The position numbers and the translations under genes were made by a program. Shown one piece after another: positions 35,312 through 44,149 of a DNA stretch of 64,000 nt. A model generated the notes under the pieces. It did not search any database. It saw only the letters and a program-made list of their open reading frames with translations, and had not been told where the DNA came from. Location of the stretch: NCBI GenBank assembly GCA_963783095.1, contig CAWAMR010000001.1, positions 310,001-374,000 on the forward strand, given 5' to 3'. The stretch comes from CAWAMR01 sp963783095. Its GTDB lineage: Bacteria; Planctomycetota; Planctomycetia; Gemmatales; Gemmataceae. Position 1 is the stretch's first letter. Each line of letters starts with the position of its first letter.

Positions 35312-37185
35312 ATGTTTCGTCTCCTGATCCCGTCTCTGTTGGTTTCCGCCTTTTCCGTCGGCACCGTCTCGGCCGCCGAGATTGGCAAACCCATCTCCGA
35401 CATTGAGCTTCTTACCCTCGAAGGCCGGAAGATTAATCTTCATAGTTTCAAAGGTAAGTCCGTGGTTCTTGTATTTCTGTCGTTCGAGTGTCCGGTATCG
35501 AGCAGTTATGCCTCCGTTCTCAACGACCTCGCCAAGACTTTTGCAGACAAGAACGTCGCTTTCCTTGCCGTTGCGCCGACGCAAGATGAACGGTCCGACG
35601 TGGCCAAACAAGCCAAAGAATTTCGGTTAAGCTTTCCCGTGGTCCACGATGCGGATCTCAAGGTAGCACGTTCGCTGGGGGCAAAGACGGTTCCGGAGGT
35701 ATTCGTTCTGGATGCCGATGCCGTGCTTCGTTATCGCGGCCGAATCGACGATCGCTACGCCGAAAGACTGGTCCTGAAGAAAAACTTCACTCGAAACGAC
35801 TTGCGCGAGACCCTCGAAGCGCTTGGCACCGGCAAGCAAATCGAACAATCGGTCACGCCGGCGGTCGGTTGTCCGATCTTTTTCCCCAGGGAAAAATCCG
35901 AGGAAGGGAAAATCGCTTTCTATCGCGATGTCTTGCCGATCTTGCAAGACCATTGCCAACAATGTCACCGTCCCGGAGAAGCTGGGCCTTTTTCGCTGGT
36001 CACTTTCAAACAGGCGGTTACCTGGGCCGATGACCTGAAGCGCTTTACGCAGAGTCGGAAGATGCCGCCCTGGAAACCGACCGAGGGACAGGCCATGCGC
36101 GGCGAACGGCGCATGACCGAAGCCGAGATCGCCACCGTCGCAGCCTGGGTCGCTGCGGGCACTCCCGAAGGAAATCCGAAAGATGCCAAACCTGCTCCCA
36201 AGTTCACGGACGGCTGGATGCTGGGTCAGCCCGATCTGATCCTGCAGCCCAGCGCGGAAATGACGCTGGGAGCAGCTGGCCCGGACATTTTTCGCTCGTT
36301 CGTTTTGCAGACCCATTTGAAGGAAGACAAGTTTGTGGTCGCGTATGAAGTCCGCCCAGGCAATCGCCGCGTGGTGCATCACACCGTCCATCTGTTGGAT
36401 AACCTGCGCGCGGGCAGAAGCTCCAGGATAAAGAGACGGCACGCCCGAAGAAACCGGATGAGAAGGATCGAGGCCCAGGCTACAGCTCGCGCATGGGGCC
36501 GGGCTTTTTTCCACCATCGGGCGACGTGGGCGGCTGGGCACCCGGTCTGCAGCCTCATTTTCTTGCCGATCGCGTCGGCTATTATCTTCCCAAGGATTGC
36601 GATATCGTGATGCAAGTCCACTATCACCGGACGGGAAAGGTTGAGAAAGACCGGACCCGCCTGGGCTTGCATTTCGCCAAGAAACTTACGGACAAACCGC
36701 TTCAGGCCCTTGCCGTGCCGGGCTGGTTCTTCTCCATTCCAGCGGGCGCTGCCAACCACAAGGTAACTGGCGACCTCTGGCTGGCACAAGACGCGACCCT
36801 CTATTCGGTGGTTCCCCACATGCACCTGCTGGGGAAATCGATCCGGGTCACGATGACTCCGCCTAAGGGACCAACGATCACGCTGGTCGGCATCCAGGAC
36901 TGGGACTTCAACTGGCAGGATGTCTATTTCTTCAAGGAGCCTATCAAGGCACCGGCGGGAACGAAATTCAGCGTGGAAGCGACTTTCGATAATAGCGACA
37001 AAAATCCGAACAATCCCAACACTCCGCCCCGGACGGTAATCCTCGGCGAAGAAACCACCAACGAGATGTGCTTCGGGTTCATCAACCTGACCACCGATAA
37101 CGGGAAGTCAGCGGGCTTTCGATTCTCACCGACCGGCTTCGTTTTCCCCCGGCCCGGTTTACTGCCGAAATCTTCTTCGGAGTGA
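35312..37185 (+). CDS. Redoxin, cytochrome c and copper monooxygenase fusion, one frameshift
   Basis: About 623 residues. Order of parts: signal peptide (to about residue 21); thioredoxin-like redoxin domain (26-165) with FECPVS, so one redox Cys (Cys60) and no CxxC; c-type haem site CQQCH (215-219); then a peptidylglycine monooxygenase-like copper domain with RRVVHHTVHLL, MQVHYHRTG and PHMHLLGKSIRV (His copper ligands). The frame shifts by one base near 36408. This three-part fusion is known from planctomycetes and is secreted. It probably oxidises a small substrate using haem- or redoxin-delivered electrons, but the substrate is unknown. Confidence 0.85.
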
Positions 37186-37206
37186 GATGCCTCATTCCTC
37201 GTTTCT

Positions 37207-37560
37207 GTGGCGCTTGAAGTGCTGGCCCAGCACGAACAAGTCGATTCAAAACGACTGGGATGCGTGGGGCTATCGCTGGGCGGTCGGATGACGATGCTGA
37301 CCTGTGCTCTCGAACCTCGCATTCGCGTCGCGGTGATCTCCGGAGCAATGAATGTGATGCAGGAGCGAGTCGGGCAACTCTACAGCTGCGGTGCCCAGGT
37401 AATTCCGGGACTGCTCAATATCGGTGATGTTCCGGAAATCGGCTCGCTGATCGCGCCCCGGCCCTGCGTATGGGAGATTGGCTCGCGCGATGGGCTGATC
37501 TCAAGCAAATGGGCAGAGGATGCCATCGCTCGGCTCAATCGCGCACCGATTCCTTATTGA
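37207..37560 (+). pseudogene. Alpha/beta hydrolase, C-terminal fragment
   Basis: A 117-residue reading frame holding the nucleophile elbow GCVGLSLGGRMTML, NVMQERVGQLYSCGAQVIPG and the Asp region IGSRDGLISSKW of dienelactone-hydrolase-like or acetyl-xylan-esterase-like proteins. The N-terminal half and the catalytic-His end are absent. It follows the fusion protein by 21 bp and has no clear RBS. It is best read as the remains of a hydrolase gene. Confidence 0.7.
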
Positions 37561-37618
37561 CGAAACCCACACATGGGCTACCATGTCTTAAAGTACCTGA
37601 GATTGTCGGAATAAACCT

Positions 37619-38077
37619 TTGCCAAGATTCTGCTATCGCCGGTTTGCTTTTAGCCTTGCTCTGCTGGGAGAGATCGTTCTCACCGTTGGGGCACCGGTAC
37701 CGGCATTGATTGCAGCACATCCCAAAACATCTCATGCAACCGCTGCCGCCTGTGGCTGCAATGTCAACGATCGTGAATCCGGACGTTGTTGTTGTACTCC
37801 AGCGCCATCCGCATCGAAGTCTTGTTGCAGCAAGACTGAAGTCGATCAATCGACATCATCCACTTCCGACCCTGCATCGGTACGCTGGGTTGGTGGTGTG
37901 CTTCAAAAGAAATGTCTGGGCACCTTCGATGATGCCAGTCCATTTTCCCTTTCAGCGACTCTGCCCGAAAATTCGGTGAGTTGGTCTTATGACTGGTCCG
38001 TCTGGGATTGGCTGGCCGATTCATCCGAAGAGTCTTCACTCATCACCGCTTGTCCCAACGCTCCTCCTCCGCGCTAA
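37619..38077 (+). CDS. Small Cys-rich exported hypothetical protein
   Basis: 152 residues, starting with TTG. A hydrophobic N-terminus (FAFSLALLGEIVLTVGA) suggests a signal peptide or membrane anchor. A Cys-rich block follows: ACGCNVNDRESGRCCC, then KSCCSK. This is followed by a Ser/Asp-rich tail with conserved Trp (WSYDWSVWDWL). The cysteine pattern suggests metal binding or disulfides. It lies about 380 bp before the bufferin-like precursor in the same direction, but no direct relation can be shown. Confidence 0.55.
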   Translation: MPRFCYRRFAFSLALLGEIVLTVGAPVPALIAAHPKTSHATAAACGCNVNDRESGRCCCTPAPSASKSCCSKTEVDQSTSSTSDPASVRWVGGVLQKKCLGTFDDASPFSLSATLPENSVSWSYDWSVWDWLADSSEESSLITACPNAPPPR

Positions 38078-38454
38078 CTCTCGGATCTGAGCAACAATCC
38101 CCGTAGTCCCCGTTTTCTTCGGGCGCTCGTGGCTTTTCCACGGTGCACCGATTACCCAAGCCCCCTGTCTCACCCTGGAAGAGAGGTTGGCGCTACTACA
38201 ATCCGGCACGTGATTCGTATGGCCGCGAGAGGACGATGTTGAGGAACCTCCACCTCTTGGCGCGAATTTCCTTTGCGAATCTCAACGTGCTGATTCAGTC
38301 AGCAGCAGGTTCGATCCCTGCCGGGGGGCAGCATGATACTCGCGATACTTAATACACTAATAACACTTCGGCCTCGCCTGGCGGCTCCGGGCGGGAAGAT
38401 CATCCTCTCCAAAAAAGCGAAGTGATTTGGAGAACCACACAGGAGTCCAGCGCA
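38078..38454. other. Intergenic region upstream of the RiPP cluster
   Basis: About 377 bp without a gene. Position 38288-38321 holds a stem (TGCTGA-TTCAG-TCAGCA) directly followed by a 5-bp stem with loop TTCGATC (GCAGG/CCTGC), identical in form to a tRNA T-arm, but no acceptor or D-arm pairs with it. The final 60 bp before 38455 include ACTTCGGCCTCGCCTGGCGG, and the precursor's promoter probably lies in this area. Confidence 0.4.
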
Positions 38455-38883
38455 ATGCTTCCAGAACCCGAAATGAACCGTCGCGATTTTGCCCGTTTGG
38501 CATCAGCTGCTCTGAGCGGCCTGCTGGTTGGCTCGGCGGTTGCCCAGGAGAAGAAAGATCCCAAGAAGGAACCCAAGAAGAACCCGTTGTTGAGCGACAA
38601 GCACGTATGCAAGGGTCTCAACGCCTGCAAAGGCAAAGGCAAGGGCGGCAAGAACGATTGTGCCGGCATGGGCGCGTGTGCAACGGCCAAGGCACATACC
38701 TGCGGCGAGATGAATGAATGCCGCGGCCAGGGCGGCTGCGGGGCAAAGCCCGGCGAGAACGAGTGCAAAGGCATGGGCGCGTGCCACGTTCCCCTGGAAA
38801 AGAAAGCCTGGGACAAGGCTCGCAAGCGCTTCGAAGAGTTAATGAAGAAGGACGACAAGAAGTTTGGGCCGGCACCGAAGTAA
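38455..38883 (+). CDS. Bufferin-like Cys-rich RiPP precursor (BufA type)
   Basis: 142 residues. It starts at 38455 with CAGGAG 9 bp upstream. A Tat-type signal (NRRDFARLASAALSGLLVGS) ends near VAQ31. A Lys-rich spacer precedes a core with nine cysteines at residues 52, 58, 69, 75, 83, 89, 95, 104 and 110. They fall in repeated C-x5-C units: CKGLNAC, CAGMGAC, CGEMNEC/CRGQGGC, CKGMGAC. Precursors of this kind (BufA2-like) are modified by a DUF692/MNIO enzyme, which is encoded next. The known products are copper-binding metallophores or detoxifying peptides with thiooxazole-type modified cysteines. Confidence 0.85.
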   Translation: MLPEPEMNRRDFARLASAALSGLLVGSAVAQEKKDPKKEPKKNPLLSDKHVCKGLNACKGKGKGGKNDCAGMGACATAKAHTCGEMNECRGQGGCGAKPGENECKGMGACHVPLEKKAWDKARKRFEELMKKDDKKFGPAPK

Positions 38884-38889
38884 ACCAAT

Positions 38890-39039
38890 AGTGGTCAGTG
38901 GTTAGTGGTCAGTAAATGCAAAGACCAGGAATAGTGGTCAGTGGTCAGCATATCCAAAGACAATGACCTTGGGCTATTGGTATTTAATGACCACTGACCA
39001 CTATTTGCTGACCACTAACCACTGACCACTGACCACTGA
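38890..39039. repeat. AGTGGTC heptamer hairpin between precursor and MNIO genes
   Basis: Left arms: AGTGGTC-AGTGGTT-AGTGGTC-AGTAAAT at 38890-38917 and a second run from 38933. The right arm at about 38988-39039 consists of reverse-complement heptamers (GACCACT, AACCACT). The array could form a long imperfect hairpin, and ends about 3 bp before the MNIO ribosome-binding site. It is one of four such heptamer arrays in the window. Confidence 0.85.
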
Positions 39040-39056
39040 ATGTCGGAGACAACCTC

Positions 39057-39977
39057 ATGCAAGAACCTCGTCTAGGTCTTCCGAATTTGGGGTTCGGCGT
39101 GGGTTTACGGACGGTTCACTTTGCGCACATTCTCCGCGAGAAACCCGCCGTCGATTGGTTTGAGATTATCTCCGAAAACTTTATGGACTCTTTTGGCCGG
39201 CCTCGCGCTGTGTTGGAGGAAGTTGCCGCAAATTACCCGATCGTGATGCATGGGGTGTCGCTGTCGATCGGCAGCAGCGATCCTCTGGATTTCGAGTACC
39301 TGGGCAAACTCAAGAAACTGGCCGCCACCGTTAAAGCTCGCTGGGTCTCGGATCACGTCTGCTGGACAGGGGTCGCAGGCCGAAATACCCACGACCTGCT
39401 GCCGCTTCCCTACACGGAAGAAAGCCTGCGGCACGTCGTGTCGCGGATTCGCACCGTTCAGGATTTCCTGGAACGACCACTGGTTCTCGAAAACCCCAGC
39501 TCTTATGTCGGCTTCACCGCTTCGACCATGACGGAATGGGAGTTCATTCATCGGATGGCGGAAGATGCCGATTGCGGGCTGCTCCTCGACGTCAACAATG
39601 TATACGTGTCGAGTTTCAACCACGACTTCGACCCGGTTGAGTTCATCCGGAGCGTGCCGTGCCAGCGTGTCGTCCAGTATCACCTGGCCGGGCACACCAA
39701 CCTCGGCACCCACCTGATCGATACGCACGATAATCACGTTATCCCCGAAGTGTGGAACCTGTATCGAACGGCCTGTCAGCGCACCGCTGGGGCGGCGACG
39801 CTGCTCGAATGGGATGATAAAATTCCAACCTTTTCGGTCGTTCACGATGAGGTTCTCAAAGCGCGGGCGTTTCTGGACGACGCCGAGATTCGTGCAGTCC
39901 CCCAGGAACGAACTGGTGTGACCAGTCAACGCTCGATTCCGCATCCATTGGCTTTCATCGTCCCGGATGTGCGTTGA
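39057..39977 (+). CDS. bufB: Multinuclear non-haem iron oxidase (DUF692/MNIO, BufB type)
   Basis: 306 residues, TIM-barrel fold. Motifs that coordinate iron in the family are all present: WFEIISENFM near the start, PIVMHGVSLSIG, SDHVCWTGV, LVLENPSSYVGF, LLLDVNNVYVSSFNH, QYHLAGHTN and DTHDNHV with LLEWDD near the end. MNIO enzymes use mixed-valent iron to modify Cys or Asp residues of RiPP precursors. Here the substrate is most likely the Cys-rich product of 38455. ATG 39057 follows CGGAG. The DUF2063 partner lies 400 bp downstream. Confidence 0.95.
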   Translation: MQEPRLGLPNLGFGVGLRTVHFAHILREKPAVDWFEIISENFMDSFGRPRAVLEEVAANYPIVMHGVSLSIGSSDPLDFEYLGKLKKLAATVKARWVSDHVCWTGVAGRNTHDLLPLPYTEESLRHVVSRIRTVQDFLERPLVLENPSSYVGFTASTMTEWEFIHRMAEDADCGLLLDVNNVYVSSFNHDFDPVEFIRSVPCQRVVQYHLAGHTNLGTHLIDTHDNHVIPEVWNLYRTACQRTAGAATLLEWDDKIPTFSVVHDEVLKARAFLDDAEIRAVPQERTGVTSQRSIPHPLAFIVPDVR

Positions 39978-40001
39978 GGACAATTGACGTTTCGAGTCGT
40001 T

Positions 40002-40200
40002 TTGAAAACGAAGTTTTACGTAGGGTAAGCGTCCCGCTTACCCTACCGATTGCCACGCGAGCGCCCGCCTTGAAAACGAAGTTTTACGTAGGGTAAGCGT
40101 CCCGCTTACCTGCCGATTGCCACGCGAGCGCCCGCCTTGAAAACGAAGTTTTACGTAGGGTAAGCGTCCCGCTTACCGATTGCCACGCGAGCGCCCGCCT
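40002..40200 (+). repeat. Three tandem 63-68 bp repeats
   Basis: Units start at 40002, 40070 and 40137, each beginning TTGAAAACGAAGTTTTACGT. Each contains the palindrome GTAAGCG-TCC-CGCTTAC and ends in GATTGCCACGCGAGCGCCCG. The spacings of 68 and 67 bp show recent duplication. A related hairpin GCATAAGCG-AGA-CGCTTATGC follows at about 40219. The array lies between bufB and the DUF2063 gene and is not a CRISPR, since there are no spacers. Confidence 0.9.
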
Positions 40201-40377
40201 CGCTTTCAGCGTCGGCTATAGCATAAGCGAGACGCTTATGCTACGTTCAGAAGCAGCTGGGTGGGTCTGGCCACTGGATAGGTGGGTCATCGCGAGGGGC
40301 CGCTCATAAGGGAGGCAGATCTGTATTCCATTCGGCAAGGAACGCTGCAACACCGCGGGCAACGAGGAAATCGACTT

Positions 40378-41296
40378 ATGGCTGACTCGATTGTTTCTGG
40401 ACCCTCTACCCTCGAGCGCATTCAGCGTTGGATGCAATTGGTGATTACGAATACCGATGGCGTAACATCCGGGATCGACTCCGACGAAGCCAAAGAACAG
40501 TTGCCGATCGCCGTAGAAGAGGTGGAACGCGTCATCACCCGATCGCGCAACCTGAGCGCTGTCGAGCGGATCTCCGTTTATTACAACGCCTACTTCGCCA
40601 GGCTGGTGCAGTGCTTGCGCGGCGAGTTTCCCGTTTTGCTCCACGCCGTCACCGAAGAAGTTTTCGACGCTTTCGCGCTGGACTATTTGCAACACCACCC
40701 TTCGCGCTCCTATACGCTCGGCCAACTCGGTGCCAGGTTCGCCGGCTATCTGGCGGCAACCCGGTCGGAAGTGGATAACTCGGAGACAGGGACTTCTGCA
40801 ACGTGGGAAGATTTTGTCATCGATCTGGCCGCGCTGGAGTGGAACTACAGCGAAGTATTCGATGGTCCCGGCGTTGAAGGGGAGTTATTGCTCGATCCTG
40901 CCCGGCTCGCGGAGATTTCCCCGGACCAGTTGTTGTCGGCGACACTGGTGCCCGTGCCTTGTCTTAGGCTGCTAGAGTTTCGCTTTCCGGTCCACACCTT
41001 TTACTCGGACGTGCGAAAACAGCGCGATCCATCTTACCCCGAACCGGTGCGGCACGTTTCTCGCGGTCAATCGGCGCGACCTGGTGATCGAGAACGTCGA
41101 GCTTTCTGCAGCAGAGTTCCGGATGCTAACCGAACTTCAATTAGGCCGAAGCATTGGCGAAGCGATCGAAGCGATCCTGGCCGGCGGAGATTTCGAGTTC
41201 GATCACCTCGCGGTGGAACTGAAGCGCTGGTTCGAGCGCTGGGCATCGGATGGGTTTTTCCGCACGCTGGTTCTTGCGGGGCACGGAGCAAGTTGA
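40378..41296 (+). CDS. bufC: DUF2063 protein, partner of MNIO (BufC type), one frameshift
   Basis: About 306 residues over two frames. The DUF2063 N-terminal domain is seen in LSAVERISVYYNAYFARLVQ, LRGEFPVLLHAVTEEVFDAF and LDYLQHHPSRSYTLGQLGAR. This family forms a complex with DUF692 enzymes and binds the RiPP leader. The frame shifts near 41050. The rest (VIENVELSAAEFRMLTELQL, FEFDHLAVELKRWFERWASD) completes a RIPP-recognition-like C-terminal domain. I set the start at the ATG at 40378. Together with 38455 and 39057 it completes a three-gene bufferin-like cluster. Confidence 0.85.
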
Positions 41297-41308
41297 CCAT
41301 CTGCGGAT

Positions 41309-41480
41309 TATCCCCTCTCCCCTGTACTCAGGGGAGAGGGCTAGGGTGAGGGGCGAACCTTCAACCTTCCAAGACGCGTCTTTCATGGTGGGAGGCTTTT
41401 CCCGAATGGACGCTTCTGGGAAGGTTGAAGGTTCGCCCCTCACCTTAACCCTCTCCCCGGAGTACCGGGGAGAGGGGATA
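41309..41480. repeat. Large inverted repeat, 62-bp arms
   Basis: Arms 41309-41370 (TATCCCCTCTCCCCTGTACT, then CAGGGGAGAGGG and GTGAGGGGCGAACC) and 41419-41480 (its near-perfect complement). Each arm also contains an inner hairpin around GTACTC. The right arm extends into the 3' end of the MMPL gene (stop at 41440) and therefore encodes its last residues (LSPLPGTPGRGLR). It resembles a small non-autonomous palindromic mobile element. Confidence 0.88.
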
Positions 41481-43880
41481 AGATACCGATGGCATCGGCA
41501 GCCTGTTTGCCAGAGTAAATTGTTGCACCTCTCTCTTTTTCGAGCAGCATTCGTTTTCTCACCGCAACGGGGTCCGCTTCCTTCCACATCAACAATAAGA
41601 ACGCGGGGACCAGGAGGGGCCGAACCAGGAATGTGTCGAGAAGGACACCGACGCCCAGAGCGAAGCCGATCTGTTTCAGCGTGCTCAAGTCCGCCAGCAT
41701 CAACGTGCCGAATGTACCTGCCATGATTAACCCGCAGGCCGTGATGGTGCCACCCGTGGCCGCCAGGCCGCGCCGAGTTCCTTCAACCAGTCCATGCCGT
41801 TTGCGCTCCTGTAGAATCCGGGTCACCAGGAGAATGTTGTAATCCTTGCCGATTGCGATCAGAATCGTGAACAGGAAAAAGGGCACGCGCCATTCAATCA
41901 CGCCAAAGGGTTTTCCGGTTAGCCACATCGTGAATAGCGCTGTGATACCCAGAGTGGCGTAGTAGCTCAGCAATACCGTCCCCAACAGATAGCCGGCCAT
42001 CCAAAAGCGGCGAACCAGGATTTGCAGGATCAGGAATACTCCTACCAGAACCAAAATGTTGACCAGCATCCGGTCGTGCGTCACAACTCTACCCATATCG
42101 CGCGAATGGACTGTTACCCCATACATTTCGGTTTGAACGAAACCAAACGCTGCTGCCTGCCGGGGCAGAACATCACTCATCCACATTTCGACCACCGTCA
42201 ATGTATCGATGCTCGGCGTTTCAAACGGATCGGAATGCAGAATGACATCCATTCGGGTAACATACAAAGGCCCGTTGGTATCGGTAATTCTCGACGTGTA
42301 GTGTTGTTCTGCTGCAAAGCGCGTCATTCCGCCAACGACGTTGTCGAGATTCTTCTGCACTCGACTAAACAAGTTCTTCAAATCCATTCGGCTTGCTCGC
42401 GTCGGTTCTGCGCGAGACTGCGCCGAAATCGCCACGCCGAGCGGCTGCGTCATGCTCCGCACTTCCGCGACGTTTTGCAGGTTCACCAGCCCCCGGCTCA
42501 GATCGTCGATGAGGAGCTTTCCTTCCGGACTGTTCCAGTCGGTTCGGCTCGCCAGCAAGACCGTTAACGGACCCGTTTCGCCGGCAGTGAAATGTCTTTG
42601 GATTGCCGAGAGTCCCTTGACACTTTCGGAACTTGGCGAAAGATCGCCAATCGGCTTGAAGCCGGCGCGGATCTGTGTCCCAAGTAGCGCCAGAGGAACG
42701 AGTGGAATCAACGACACGCCCAGAACCAGTCCGGGCCGGCGAACGACAAAATGACTGATATTGTTCCAAAACCCGCGGCGAAAAGATCCCAGGGACAGTT
42801 GAATGCGATCCGGCCAAAAAACCATTTTTTTCCCCAGGCGAAGCAGCGCTGGGGTCAAGGTTAACGAGGCGGCCAGTCCCACCGCCAGCCCCAGTGCGAT
42901 GACCGGCCCGGCCGAGCGAATCTTGCCGAACTCGGCGAAGCCCATCATGCCCAATCCGCAAATGACTGTCCCGGCACTGGCCGCCAAGGCTCCCCCGACA
43001 GGCGCGATGCGCGTACCACTCCCGCTGCGGGTTCATGCCCCGACTCCAGTTCTTCGCGATATCGACTAATCAGAAACAGACAATAGTCCGTCCCCGCGCC
43101 GAAGAGGATGACGATGGCAAATACCTGGCTGACGCTGACGATATGAACGCCTGGGATCAGCGTTGCCAATGCAAGTATCTGCAACGACACCCACACCGCC
43201 AGCCCGATCGTTATCAGCGGAATGAGTGCCAGGAGCGGCGACCGATAAACGGCCAGCAACACCATGACGACAAGTATCAGGGTGGCCAGTGTCGTATGAT
43301 CGAGGCTTTCCGCACTGGCCTTGACCAGATCGCGGCCAATGCCGGCCGGGCCGGTGATATACATTTGCAGGCCGGCCGAGGCCGATTCGTCGAAGATGGG
43401 GCGAATCTCACGCTGCGCCCGATCGATCGTCTCCCGCGTATGGTTCGCAAGATAAGGTGTATCGAGTGCCAGTTGGATCAACGTGCAGTGTTTATCGCGG
43501 GAGATGAGCCGATCTCCGATCGGACCATCCCGGTACGAAGCAATTCCTGTGAGATGCTCGCACAGATGCTTTTCGCGCAGTTGCCGCAGCTGACCAACGA
43601 GACGATCCACCAGTAAAAAATCTTGTGAGGTCAGGGGAACATTTTCCCGTTCAATGGCTATAACCGCCCGGCTCGCGGACACTTCCTTCGGAAACGCCTG
43701 CTCCATCAACTGATGGCCGCGCACGCACGGGTAATGCGCGGGCATGAAGCGGATGTCGTCGTCTTGGCTTTGTGCTTTCCAGTTCGGCGCGATGCAAGTC
43801 AACCCAGTGCGCAGCGCAATCCATGCGGCCAGAATCTTCCACGGGTGAGCAGCAGCGAATCGACCCAGGAAGTCAAACAT
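41440..43880 (-). CDS. MMPL/RND-family membrane transporter, one frameshift
   Basis: About 813 residues. Start MFDFLGRFAAAHPWK at 43880. Two sets of membrane helices flank two large periplasmic loops. The typical segment LLALIPLITIGLAVWVSL, the charged GAGTDYCLFLISRYREEL and the later ILIAIGKDYNILLVTRILQE are MMPL signatures, with Asp residues in proton-conducting helices. The frame changes near 43010; the second part resumes with GALAASAGTVICGLGMMGFA. The cargo is unknown (lipids or hydrophobic molecules are usual). The C-terminus is supplied by the inverted repeat described above. Confidence 0.88.
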
Positions 43881-44149
43881 TCCGATCCCCTGGCAAAACG
43901 CACGATCGCCGAACATTCCCGATCGCCGGGTCACCCGAACTCCGGGTAAATGCGAAGGGATGGAAAAGATAGCGGTGTGTAACCGCCGGGGAGAAATGAA
44001 TCAAGTCGAGTTCGATTCGACCGCCATTGAACTTGACACACGCTTCGATCAGAACTAACGTCCGAGTTGGATTGGAGGATGGTACCGTGTATGGTTCTGG
44101 GATAACTCCGAATGGGCTTAGGGTTGTCGGGAACAGTACCCAGGCGCTG

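Noticed and set aside
38890..39039. Intrinsic terminator
   Set aside because: The array consists of heptamers with a long arm and no T-run, and it recurs at several sites; a repeat-element origin fits better.
39105..39983. 292-residue frame on the minus strand opposite the MNIO gene
   Set aside because: It is the shadow of the MNIO coding sequence; the plus strand carries all iron-binding motifs.
40002..40200. Possible CRISPR array
   Set aside because: The units are adjacent with no unique spacers, each unit is 63-68 bp with an internal hairpin, and no cas gene is in the window.
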